DNA from: an uncultured Myxococcales bacterium
GTDB lineage: Bacteria; Myxococcota_A; UBA9042
Length of the DNA: 64,000 nucleotides
Assembly (NCBI GenBank): GCA_903924465.1
Contig: CAIYBN010000082.1
Span: forward strand, 62,001-126,000
Reading direction: 5' to 3'
Part shown: piece after piece, positions 42,752 through 50,524 of the stretch
How the letters are laid out: each line of letters begins with the position of its first letter
Position numbering within the stretch: the first letter of the stretch is position 1
Made by a program: the position numbers and the translations under genes
The notes under the pieces: model-generated
Told to the model about the DNA's origin: nothing
Databases searched by the model: none
Seen by the model: the letters and a program-made list of their open reading frames with translations, nothing else

Positions 42752-43930
42752 TTAGCCCCGCTCGATGACCAGCGCCACCGCTTCACCACCACCGATGCAC
42801 AGCGACGCCACGCCGTATTTCTTGTTGGCTCGCGCCAAGTTGTGCAGCAGCGTGACCAGAATCCGCGTGCCGGAACCGCCGATGGGATGGCCAAGCGCCA
42901 CTGCACCGCCGTGCACGTTCACCTTGGCCGGATCGACATTCAGCCCCTGACCGCACGCCAGCGAAACGACTGAAAACGCTTCGTTGATCTCAAACACGTC
43001 AATGTCCGCGACTTTCAGCCCGGCTTTGGCGACGGCCTTTTCCACGGCGAAGATCGGTGCGGTCGTGAACCACTCCGGCGCTTGGGCGTGTGTAGCAAAC
43101 GCGATGATTTTCGCGAGCGGCTTCAAGCCCAGCGCGCGGCCTTTTTCGCCGGAAATCAGCACCACAGCGGCCGCGCCGTCGTTCAGCGAACTGGCGTTGG
43201 CCGCCGTCACCGTGCCCGCCTTGTCAAACGCCGGACGCAGCGCCGCAAACTTGGCCGGATTGCCGCGACCCGGCTCTTCGTCTGTATCGACCACCGTCTG
43301 CTCGCCTTTCTTGCCGACAATCGTCACCGGCGCAATTTCGTCCTTGAACACACCGGCCGCGACGGCTGCTTGCGCGCGGCGATAGGATTCAGCGGCAAAC
43401 GCGTCCTGTGCTTCGCGGGTGATGCCTTTGTCCTTCGCGCAGATTTCCGCGGCGTTGCCCATGTGAAAATCGTTGTACACGTCCCACAAGCCGTCTTTGA
43501 TGATGCCGTCGACCACTTGCGCATGACCGAGGCGATAGCCGTCGCGCGCGCCGGGCAGGTAGTACGGCGCCTGGCTCATGCTTTCCATGCCGCCGGCAAT
43601 CACCACGTCGGCGTCGCCCGCGCGGATTTGGCTGGCCGCGAGCATGACCGTCTTGATGCCCGAGCCGCAGACTTTGTTGACCGTCGTGCAGGGCGTGGAA
43701 TTCGGCAGACCGGCGTAGATGACAGCCTGACGCGCGGGTGCTTGGCCCTGACCGGCGGGCAGTACGCAGCCCATGTAGACGTCGTCCACCTGATCCGCCG
43801 GCACGCCGGAGCGTTCCATCGCCGCCTTGATCGCCGTTGCACCCAATTTCGCCGCGGACACGGCCGCCAGGCTGCCGGCAAACGAGCCAATCGGCGTCCG
43901 CGCTGCACCAACAATCCAAACTTCACGCAT
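42752..43930 (-). CDS. acetyl-CoA acetyltransferase (thiolase)
   Basis: Thiolases condense or cleave acyl-CoA, here probably two acetyl-CoA to acetoacetyl-CoA. The 392-residue protein is complete: nucleophile Cys88 in VNKVCGSGIKTVML, NVHGGAVALGHPIGGSGTRI with the catalytic His, and the final CIGGGEAVALVIE with the second Cys. ASSLNDGAAAVVLIS is a further signature. GGAG precedes the ATG. A good promoter lies about 100 bases upstream, next to a perfect palindrome. Biosynthetic versus degradative use cannot be told; no other beta-oxidation gene is nearby. Confidence 0.95.
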   Translation of the reverse strand: MREVWIVGAARTPIGSFAGSLAAVSAAKLGATAIKAAMERSGVPADQVDDVYMGCVLPAGQGQAPARQAVIYAGLPNSTPCTTVNKVCGSGIKTVMLAASQIRAGDADVVIAGGMESMSQAPYYLPGARDGYRLGHAQVVDGIIKDGLWDVYNDFHMGNAAEICAKDKGITREAQDAFAAESYRRAQAAVAAGVFKDEIAPVTIVGKKGEQTVVDTDEEPGRGNPAKFAALRPAFDKAGTVTAANASSLNDGAAAVVLISGEKGRALGLKPLAKIIAFATHAQAPEWFTTAPIFAVEKAVAKAGLKVADIDVFEINEAFSVVSLACGQGLNVDPAKVNVHGGAVALGHPIGGSGTRILVTLLHNLARANKKYGVASLCIGGGEAVALVIERG

Positions 43931-44025
43931 GAGAGTCTCCGGCTACGCGAGCGCTTGCGGCTCGGCCAAGAAGTCTTTGAATTTGCACGGTCGGCTCGAG
44001 CATTCGCCGACCTTCCGGGCGCGGC

Positions 44026-44054
44026 GGTGTAGCATGGAACGCGCCAAGCGACAA
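44026..44054 (-). promoter_or_regulatory. promoter of the thiolase gene
   Basis: On the minus strand TTGTCG (44054-44049), a 17-base spacer and TACACC (44031-44026) lie 95 bases before the ATG. Confidence 0.45.
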
Positions 44055-44072
44055 TCGGCAGCCGACTGCCGA
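44055..44072. repeat. 18-base palindrome, possible operator between divergent promoters
   Basis: TCGGCAG-CCGA-CTGCCGA has perfect seven-base arms. It starts one base beyond the thiolase -35 and ends 13 bases before the aminotransferase -35, a typical place for an operator controlling both. Confidence 0.4.
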
Positions 44073-44084
44073 TGCCCGCGCCTC

Positions 44085-44113
44085 TCGACCCGCGGGAGTT
44101 GCCGCCGTATCCT
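44085..44113 (+). promoter_or_regulatory. candidate promoter for the aminotransferase gene
   Basis: TCGACC (44085-44090), a 17-base spacer and TATCCT (44108-44113) lie 49 bases before the ATG. Confidence 0.4.
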
Positions 44114-44161
44114 GCCCGCTGTGGGCAGCTGATTCCGCCCGGCCAATCGCAAAAGGACACC

Positions 44162-45274
44162 ATGCTCCCCATTATCCAGCCGGTTTTTGGTCCAGAGGAG
44201 GAAGCCGCGGTGCTTGCAGTGCTGCGCTCCGGCTGGGTGGCCCAGGGGCCACAAGTGATTGAGTTTGAGCGCAAAGTTGCGCTGCGGGCCGGCGCGCAGC
44301 ACGCGGTGGCTGTGACGTCCGCGACGACGGGTCTGCACCTGGCGCTGGTGGCAGCGGGTCTCGGCCCGGGCGATGAAGTCATTGTGCCCTCGCTGTCCTT
44401 CATCGCCTCGACCAACGCGGCGTGGATGGCGGGCGCGACACCGGTATTTGCCGACGTCAGTGACGAATTGCCCATTATTTCAGTTGAATCCGTGTCAGCA
44501 GTGTGGACGACCAAGACGCGCGCAGTGCTGGCCGTGCACCAACTCGGCGTGCCGTGCGAGCGCGAAGCGTTGCGACAATTGTGCCTCGAACGTGGCGCGC
44601 GCCTGATCGAGGACGCCGCGTGCGCGCTGGGCACGCTCGTGGATGGCAAACCTGTGACAGAGCACGCCGATCTGGCCGTGTTTTCCTTCCATCCACGCAA
44701 AGTGCTGACCATGGGCGAAGGCGGGGCGGTGACAACGGACGACGCCGAGGTCGCTGAGCGCCTGAAACGCTTGCGCAATCACGGGATGACGGTGGCGGCC
44801 GATGCGCGACACGGCAATGCGGCGCGTGAAGCGTTTTCGGAGCCGGCGTGGAACTACCGGTTGACCGACATCCAGGCCGCGATTGGCTGCGTTCAAATGG
44901 ACCGGTTGGACGCGATTTTGGCCGAGCGCCAACGTGTGTGGCAAGGCTACCGGGCCCGGTTGCACACGGCGCTGCCGGAAGTGCTTCTGCTCACGCCGCC
45001 GGCGCATGTCCACTGGAATGTCCAGACGGGGTGTATCCGGCTGCCCGATGGCAAGCGCGACTACGTCCTGCGGACGCTGAACGACGCGGGAATCGGTGCC
45101 CGGCGCGGCATTCTGGCGGCTCATCTGGAACCGGCCTGGCAGCATCTCGCGCACGCGCCACTGCCGCAGTCGGAAGCATGGGCGCACGACTCGCTGGCGC
45201 TTCCGGTGTTCCACGGCATGACGAGCGACCAGCAGGATGAAGTCGTGGAAGCGCTGGCGGCTGCGATGCGCTAA
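44162..45274 (+). CDS. DegT/DnrJ/EryC1/StrS-family sugar aminotransferase
   Basis: These PLP enzymes transaminate nucleotide-activated keto-sugars. The 370-residue protein has VTSATTGLHLALVAAGLGPGDE, EDAACALG and the PLP lysine Lys180 in FSFHPRKVLTMGEGGAV. WNYRLTDIQAAIGCVQMDRLD is another conserved block. The ATG at 44162 follows AAAAGGA; an upstream frame exists but lies outside the conserved fold. It is divergent from the thiolase gene and four bases from the convergent radical SAM gene. With two nucleotide-sugar dehydrogenases and a flippase in the window it probably makes an amino sugar for surface glycan. Confidence 0.95.
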   Translation: MLPIIQPVFGPEEEAAVLAVLRSGWVAQGPQVIEFERKVALRAGAQHAVAVTSATTGLHLALVAAGLGPGDEVIVPSLSFIASTNAAWMAGATPVFADVSDELPIISVESVSAVWTTKTRAVLAVHQLGVPCEREALRQLCLERGARLIEDAACALGTLVDGKPVTEHADLAVFSFHPRKVLTMGEGGAVTTDDAEVAERLKRLRNHGMTVAADARHGNAAREAFSEPAWNYRLTDIQAAIGCVQMDRLDAILAERQRVWQGYRARLHTALPEVLLLTPPAHVHWNVQTGCIRLPDGKRDYVLRTLNDAGIGARRGILAAHLEPAWQHLAHAPLPQSEAWAHDSLALPVFHGMTSDQQDEVVEALAAAMR

Positions 45275-45278
45275 TGCC

Positions 45279-46232
45279 TCAAGCTCCTGCGGGCAATTCC
45301 AACGCCGAGCCGCGCGGATCATGGCCGAACGCTGCTTCTGCCGTGACTGGACGCAGCTCGCCGTCGCCGTGGACCAGGATGTAGTCCTTGCGCAGACCGT
45401 GACAATACGGCCGCACCGCGCAGGTCTCGCACGCCGCGGGATACGTGCCGAGCTCAAACGTCGACTGCTCCAGCATGAACGCGTGCCCGCCGGGATTGAC
45501 GATCAGCAGCCCCATCGCCGCCGCGTCAAACTGCATCCGCCACGCGTGCGGTGGAATCAGGCAGTGCGGCGTGTTCAAGGACGTCAGCGTCGCGCCGTGC
45601 GCCTGGGCATTCGCCAGGGCTTGCACGAGGTACCGCACGGTATCGGTCAAGCGCGGCACTTCCGACCGCAAGTCGGCATCGCCTTGATCCGACGTCGAAA
45701 ACAGCCAAATGTTGAAGTGCCGAAACCCGCGCTGCGCGTAGTGCGTGACGAGCTCCGGCAGTTCCTGATAGTTGCGCTGCGACAGCAGGAAATCGCCCTC
45801 CAGGCGCAGGCCGGCAAAGCTGCCCAGAACATCGACCGCCTTGTCCAAGAGCGCAAACGCCCCGGGCTTTTGGCTCATCGCGTCGTACACGTCCGGCTTG
45901 AGACTCTTGACCAGCAGGTTCACTTCCGTCATGCCCGCGTCCACCGCCTTTTGCGCGAACTGCGGGTAGGAAAACAGCAAACCGTTCGTTTGCACCTTGA
46001 TGCGCTGGTAGCCCAGGTGTTTGGCGGCGCGCAGCGTTGCGAGGAAATCCTTGCGCAGGGTCGGCTCGCCGCCGGACAGCCACAGATGCCGCGCCCCGCG
46101 CTGCCGTGCCGTCTGCAGCCAGCGCAGCACTTCCGCCCAGTCCATCTGGTCGCGATCCGCGGCGCTACAGGAATAGCAGCCGACGCACTGGAGGTTGCAC
46201 GCGAAGCCGGGTGAGAGTTCAAGCCAGTTCAT
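45279..46232 (-). CDS. radical SAM protein
   Basis: The 317-residue protein has the cluster motif CNLQCVGC (Cys12, 16 and 19; CX3CX2C) with an extra Cys22, and LWLSGGEPTL (GGEP SAM-binding motif). A C-terminal Cys set, CETCAVRPYCHG, suggests a SPASM-like or twitch auxiliary region. It begins at once with the radical SAM fold (MNWLELSPGFACNL). The start is unusual: a TACACT -10 lies only six bases before the ATG and there is no ribosome site, so the mRNA is probably leaderless. No precursor-peptide gene is recognisable nearby. Function unknown; peptide or nucleotide-sugar modification are possibilities. Confidence 0.9.
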   Translation of the reverse strand: MNWLELSPGFACNLQCVGCYSCSAADRDQMDWAEVLRWLQTARQRGARHLWLSGGEPTLRKDFLATLRAAKHLGYQRIKVQTNGLLFSYPQFAQKAVDAGMTEVNLLVKSLKPDVYDAMSQKPGAFALLDKAVDVLGSFAGLRLEGDFLLSQRNYQELPELVTHYAQRGFRHFNIWLFSTSDQGDADLRSEVPRLTDTVRYLVQALANAQAHGATLTSLNTPHCLIPPHAWRMQFDAAAMGLLIVNPGGHAFMLEQSTFELGTYPAACETCAVRPYCHGLRKDYILVHGDGELRPVTAEAAFGHDPRGSALELPAGA

Positions 46233-46238
46233 GGCGGC

Positions 46239-46267
46239 AGTGTACGAAACGGCGCGCCACTTGTCGT
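46239..46267 (-). promoter_or_regulatory. promoter giving a leaderless radical SAM transcript
   Basis: On the minus strand ACGACA (46267-46262), a 17-base spacer and TACACT (46244-46239) place the expected transcript start at about the ATG (46232), with GCCGCC between and no ribosome site. Confidence 0.5.
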
Positions 46268-46311
46268 GCGCGAGCGCCGCCTGCCTTCCCAAAACCGTGG
46301 AAATGCTGTGG

Positions 46312-46872
46312 TTACGGATGCTTTTGGTAGGTGCCCATCAGCACCGCTTCCGCCACGATGTGCCCCTGCATCGCCGCCAGCACTTCGGGCTTGGTCGGGT
46401 GCTCGGGCAGCGCGAGCTTGGCGTCGACCGCGAAAAGCTTGAAATAGTAGCGGTGCCGGCCAATCGGCGGACACGGACCGCCCCAGGCGGGTTTCTTCCA
46501 ATCGTTGATGCCAAAGCGCGCACCCGGCGGCAGCCCGTGCCCTTCGGCAAGCCCTCGGACCGTCGGCGCGATATCCACCATCACTTCATGCACCCAAGTC
46601 ATCTTCGGCGCCTTGGGATCCGGCGCATCCGGGTCGTCAACCAGGAGCACGAGCGACTTGGCCGTCGCGGGCACATCCTGCCATTGCAACGCGGGCGCCA
46701 GATCCTGGCCTTGACACGTGAACTGCGTCGGAATTTCGCCGCCATCGAGAAAAGCGGGAGACTTGATTTGCATGTGAGCTCCTGGATTCGCCGCTGCCGG
46801 CCAAGGCGAGAACGCCGCCAACACCATGACGATGCTCAAGTTTCTGACAAGTCGGATCTGGGTAGTCTTCAT
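46312..46872 (-). CDS. periplasmic PEBP/YbhB-family protein
   Basis: The 186-residue protein belongs to the phosphatidylethanolamine-binding / Raf-kinase-inhibitor-like family: SLVLLVDDPDAPDPK, TWVHEVMVDIAP and GPCPPIGRHRYYFKLFAVD are its ligand-pocket blocks. Unlike cytosolic YbhB it begins with a signal peptide (LSIVMVLAAFSPWPAAANP), so it is predicted to be periplasmic or lipid-facing. The family binds small anionic ligands; no catalysis is assigned. The ATG at 46872 is chosen to start the signal peptide. It is divergent from the GT-C gene at 47035. Confidence 0.92.
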   Translation of the reverse strand: MKTTQIRLVRNLSIVMVLAAFSPWPAAANPGAHMQIKSPAFLDGGEIPTQFTCQGQDLAPALQWQDVPATAKSLVLLVDDPDAPDPKAPKMTWVHEVMVDIAPTVRGLAEGHGLPPGARFGINDWKKPAWGGPCPPIGRHRYYFKLFAVDAKLALPEHPTKPEVLAAMQGHIVAEAVLMGTYQKHP

Positions 46873-46962
46873 CGGCTTCGGACCCGGGTGAGCATGTCCC
46901 GGCGCCATCATCCGCTCGCGACGCGACCGATTCAAGAGGGGGCGCGAGCGATCGCGCGGATC

Positions 46963-46991
46963 TTGTGGCGAGCGTCGGCAACGCGTAGCCT
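46963..46991 (+). promoter_or_regulatory. candidate promoter for the GT-C gene
   Basis: TTGTGG (46963-46968), a 17-base spacer and TAGCCT (46986-46991) lie 43 bases before the ATG at 47035. Confidence 0.35.
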
Positions 46992-47034
46992 CGCTCCAAC
47001 GCACGGCAAGCGAGTGCCGCGGGTGTTATGGGCC

Positions 47035-48669
47035 ATGCACAACGACAAGACCGTGACCCCGGAGCGTTCCGGCTTTTTGCAGCGGCTACCCGACGCCGCG
47101 ATCCGTTGGCTGACCTCCCGTTTCTGGCTGCGCTGGGGCCTGCACATCGCCGTGGCTGCGGCGCTGGTCGTCAGCATCACCGGCATCGTCGGGACGTGGC
47201 GCATCGTGCGCACGCCGTACCCGGTGGAATGTGTCGAAGCCGGCATGGTGCAAATGGTCGACCGCGTGCTCCAGGGCAAACCGCTGTACGTCCAGCCATC
47301 CGTCGACTACGCACCATTTCCCTACGCACCTGGCACGTTTCACGTGGCGGCCGCACTGGTCAGCGCAGGCCTGGATCCGCTGTCGGCCCTGCGTGGGTTG
47401 AACGCGGTCGGGATGCTGCTTGCGTGTCTCGCAACGTTTCTGCTCGCACGCGCGTGGCAAGCGAGTTGGCCTTTGGCGCTGATAGCGGGCATGTGGCCGA
47501 TTCTGACCGACGAAATCACCGGCTATTTCCTTGGCGTCGGCCATTCGGACGGGCCCTACCTGGCCTTTTTGCTGCTGGGATTTTGGGCGCTCTACCGCAG
47601 TCAGTCCTGGCGTGGCGCCGTGCTCGCTGGCGTATTCTTTGGCCTCGCGATGCCATTCAAGCAATCGGCGTTGATGTACGGCGCGGTGCTCGGCGCGGGT
47701 TGGCTGTTCGTCAACTGGCGACGGGCGCTGGTCTTCGGTGCTGCCACGCTGACCTGCGCCGCGCCGACGTTGCTGCCGCCGCTTCTGCGAGGCGACGTCT
47801 GGGCGCAATTCTGGCTCTTTCGGTTCCCCTCGGACTTTCCATTTCACCCCGTGGCGATCGCGAATCTCGGTCGCGGGCTGATCGGCCGTGAAGCTGTCGC
47901 CGTCGCAGCCATGCTGGTCGGTGTCGCGCTGGTCCTCGGCAATGGCCAAAACGATCGGGCGCGGCGGATGCTGGCGCTCGTCGTTGCCTCCTGGCTGCCG
48001 TCGCAGCTGCTGGTGATGGGCGTCGCCTACGCCAACAGCTTCTACCCGGCCGTCGCCATTGCGGGTGCGGGCATGGCCATGGGTCTGACGGAACTGACCC
48101 AACGAGCGAAATTGGACGGAGCGCGATCGCGCCTGGTGGCCGGTGCCGTGCCGCTCATCGCCGTGTTGCAGGTGCTGGCGCTCATCCACGACAGCGGCAA
48201 ATTCGCCGGTGCGCCGGAGCAGGTGGCGGCCTGGAAGACCTACGTGAACTGGCTGCGTTCGGCGCCGGGCGAGGTCATCGTCACGGACGATCGCTGGACA
48301 CCGCGCTTCACGCAGCATCCGCTGACTGCGTCGGACACCGTGGTCGGCGCGCTGGGCGTGGCGCCGCACATTGGACTGCCCGAAGCGAACCGGCTGTCCC
48401 AAGCCATCCTGGACAAGATCAAACGGGAGCGGCCGATCGCCGTGCTGACCTTCAGTTGGCCCAAACAAATGGATGCCGATGCGGACTACGTCTACGTCGG
48501 TCCGTTGAACACTGTCGCGCAGTGGGGGCCGTCGATCGGCAGCACGGGCTATGTGTGGCACGTCTATCTGCGCAAGGACTACGCCGCCGCACCGGCACAC
48601 GCGGAGACGGTCATGACGCGACTGGCGCATGGGGAGACCATCGGCTGGCCGATTGTGCCGAAGCGCTAG
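47035..48669 (+). CDS. GT-C-like membrane glycosyltransferase
   Basis: The 544-residue protein has about ten helices and a C-terminal soluble domain. After the first helix comes TPYPVECVEAGMVQMVDRVL with GKPLYVQPSVDYAPFPYAPG, the acidic-loop pattern seen in archaeal and bacterial GT-C mannosyl- or arabinosyl-transferase-like proteins. GVFFGLAMPFKQSALMYG and VITLGVGHSDGPYLAF-like (GVGHSDGPYLAFLLLGFW) blocks are conserved in this family. The ATG at 47035 has no clear ribosome site; it begins a cytosolic N-terminal segment. Donor and acceptor are unknown. It faces the PEBP gene divergently. Confidence 0.78.
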   Translation: MHNDKTVTPERSGFLQRLPDAAIRWLTSRFWLRWGLHIAVAAALVVSITGIVGTWRIVRTPYPVECVEAGMVQMVDRVLQGKPLYVQPSVDYAPFPYAPGTFHVAAALVSAGLDPLSALRGLNAVGMLLACLATFLLARAWQASWPLALIAGMWPILTDEITGYFLGVGHSDGPYLAFLLLGFWALYRSQSWRGAVLAGVFFGLAMPFKQSALMYGAVLGAGWLFVNWRRALVFGAATLTCAAPTLLPPLLRGDVWAQFWLFRFPSDFPFHPVAIANLGRGLIGREAVAVAAMLVGVALVLGNGQNDRARRMLALVVASWLPSQLLVMGVAYANSFYPAVAIAGAGMAMGLTELTQRAKLDGARSRLVAGAVPLIAVLQVLALIHDSGKFAGAPEQVAAWKTYVNWLRSAPGEVIVTDDRWTPRFTQHPLTASDTVVGALGVAPHIGLPEANRLSQAILDKIKRERPIAVLTFSWPKQMDADADYVYVGPLNTVAQWGPSIGSTGYVWHVYLRKDYAAAPAHAETVMTRLAHGETIGWPIVPKR

Positions 48670-48759
48670 CCGTATCCGCTGCTTTGTCCGGGCCAGAGGT
48701 TGCCGCAAATTCCGCACGCGCGCACACTTCGCCCGCGCCCGTTGGCGCAAGAGCCCGCC

Positions 48760-50139
48760 ATGACCCGCCCGCCGCAGAACAAGTCCGCCTCCCATCGCCC
48801 GCCGAACGACCGTGGGCCGCAGCAGCGCCCGGCGCAGCATCGTCCGCAGCAGAACCGTCCGCGGCCGCAGCAGACGCCGATCGCCTTGCCCGAGCACCTG
48901 CCGCGCTATCCCGGTTTTGTGACCATCGTGCTGCGGGCTGGAACCGCGACGCCGGTGCTCTCGGGCCACCCGTGGCTGTTCAGCGGCGCGATTGGCCATG
49001 TGGTGCCGCCGGAAGGGACGCAAGCGGAGTCGGGCCAAGCGTGCGCGGTTTTTGACCCACACGGCCGTTATCTCGGCCACGGCACCTACCACCCGCAGAG
49101 CCAGATTGCCGTGCGCCTGGTGGAAGCTGGCATGGACGGGCTGGAGCCGACGACTTTGCCGGACGCGTCGACGATCGTCGCGCGGCGTCTGGAACGGGCA
49201 ACCGGTCTGCGAAGCGATCTGGGCCTGCCATCGGCGGAAACCAACGCGTACCGGCTGATCAACAGCGAAGGCGACGGCATGCCGGGCGTGGTCATTGACC
49301 GCTTTGGCGACGGCGCGGTCGTCCAAGTTACAACGGCGGGCGCGACGCGTTGGCAGCAGCCGATGATCGAATGGCTGCGGGCCAACGGCTGCGCGTGGGT
49401 GCTCGTGCGCGTGCCGAACGACGTGCATCCGGCGGAAGGCTTGGTCGCCGGTCACACGGCGTCCTCCGGCGATGTGCCGACAGAGGTGCTCGTGCGCCAC
49501 AACGGCCTGCAGCTGCGCGTGGAACCGGGTGGTCAGAAGACCGGCATGTACGCGGATCAGCGGGTGAATCACATGCGCGTGGCGGAGCTGGCCAAAGGCC
49601 GTTTCGTCCTCGACACTTACAGCCACGTGGGCGGTTTTGGCCTGCATGCGGCGCGCGCCGGTGCCAAGCGCGTGGTGTGCGTGGACGCGTCGCAGCGCGC
49701 GATCGACCTGGCGATCCAGCACGCGTCGGACAACGGCGTGGGCCTCGATGCCCAGTGTGCGGACGCGGTGCACGTGCTCGGCCATTACGCCAGCTTGCCA
49801 CCGGAAGGCGAACGGCCGTCGCTGGTCATTGTCGACCCGCCGAAATTCGCGACCAAGGCCGCGGCGCTGGAACAGGCGATTCGCAAGTACACGCACGTCA
49901 ACACGTTGGCGATGCAGGCGGTTGCGCAAGATGGATTCCTCGTCACGTGCTCGTGCTCGGGGCTGGTCGACGTCACGCAATTCCTGCGCCTGCTTGGTCA
50001 AGCGGCCCACAATGCCGGGCGCACGGTGCAACTGCTTGAATTGCACGGTCCAGGCCCGGATCATCCGGTCGCGCCGGCGCACGCGGAAGGCCAGTACCTG
50101 AAAGTGGCGATTTGCCGCATTTCGGCGCGAACGGTGTAG
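48760..50139 (+). CDS. rlmI: class I SAM-dependent rRNA methyltransferase (RlmI-like)
   Basis: RlmI methylates C5 of cytosine 1962 in 23S rRNA. The 459-residue protein has a Pro/Gln/Arg-rich N-terminal tail of about 50 residues, a PUA domain (GHPWLFSGAIGHV, VIDRFGDGAVVQV) and a Rossmann methyltransferase domain. Key blocks are EPGGQKTGMYADQRVN, LDTYSHVGGFGLHAARAGAK and VIVDPPKFATK. The C-terminal SCSGLVD corresponds to the catalytic cysteine region. The ATG at 48760 is preceded by GCCCGCC rather than a strong ribosome site. The disordered basic tail is longer than in E. coli (396 residues). Position specificity is inferred from family only. Confidence 0.9.
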   Translation: MTRPPQNKSASHRPPNDRGPQQRPAQHRPQQNRPRPQQTPIALPEHLPRYPGFVTIVLRAGTATPVLSGHPWLFSGAIGHVVPPEGTQAESGQACAVFDPHGRYLGHGTYHPQSQIAVRLVEAGMDGLEPTTLPDASTIVARRLERATGLRSDLGLPSAETNAYRLINSEGDGMPGVVIDRFGDGAVVQVTTAGATRWQQPMIEWLRANGCAWVLVRVPNDVHPAEGLVAGHTASSGDVPTEVLVRHNGLQLRVEPGGQKTGMYADQRVNHMRVAELAKGRFVLDTYSHVGGFGLHAARAGAKRVVCVDASQRAIDLAIQHASDNGVGLDAQCADAVHVLGHYASLPPEGERPSLVIVDPPKFATKAAALEQAIRKYTHVNTLAMQAVAQDGFLVTCSCSGLVDVTQFLRLLGQAAHNAGRTVQLLELHGPGPDHPVAPAHAEGQYLKVAICRISARTV

Positions 50140-50151
50140 GACGCGCCAACG

Positions 50152-50475
50152 ATGCGACTTCTTCTGGCCTGGGCGAGCGTGGCGAGCGTCGGCATGTGGC
50201 TGCCCGTCGGCGTCGCAACGGCGTATGCATGGCTCGCGCGGCAGGACCTGCAAAACGCCCCGCCGACGGTGCACAACCTCGCAACCGCTTGGCTTGTTGT
50301 CGGCGCGAGCTATCCGGCCGTCTCGACCATGGCCGTGCTGTTGGCGTGGCACTTTCACCGCAAAGGCAAGGATCCCGTGGCGGTACGGTTCATCGCCATT
50401 CCAGGCGTGTTCGTCGCGACGATCCTCGTGCTGGGCATCACCGTGGTCAGCCTGAGTCGGCCGTACCTGAGGTGA
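50152..50475 (+). CDS. small membrane protein of unknown function
   Basis: The protein has 107 residues with three predicted helices: MRLLLAWASVASVGMWL, TAWLVVGASYPAVSTMAVLLAW and FIAIPGVFVATILVLGITVV. A short basic loop (HFHRKGKDP) separates the last two. No family is recognised. It begins 12 bases after the methyltransferase stop, with AGGA nine bases upstream, and is followed 49 bases later by glpK. It may be part of the methyltransferase transcript or simply downstream of it. Confidence 0.6.
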   Translation: MRLLLAWASVASVGMWLPVGVATAYAWLARQDLQNAPPTVHNLATAWLVVGASYPAVSTMAVLLAWHFHRKGKDPVAVRFIAIPGVFVATILVLGITVVSLSRPYLR

Positions 50476-50501
50476 CTGCGCCAGCCATTTCCGGCTATCC
50501 T
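50472..50501 (+). promoter_or_regulatory. weak candidate promoter for glpK
   Basis: GTGACT (50472-50477), an 18-base spacer and TATCCT (50496-50501) lie 23 bases before the ATG, overlapping the previous stop. Confidence 0.35.
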
Positions 50502-50524
50502 TCAGCAATCTTTGGGAGGACTTC

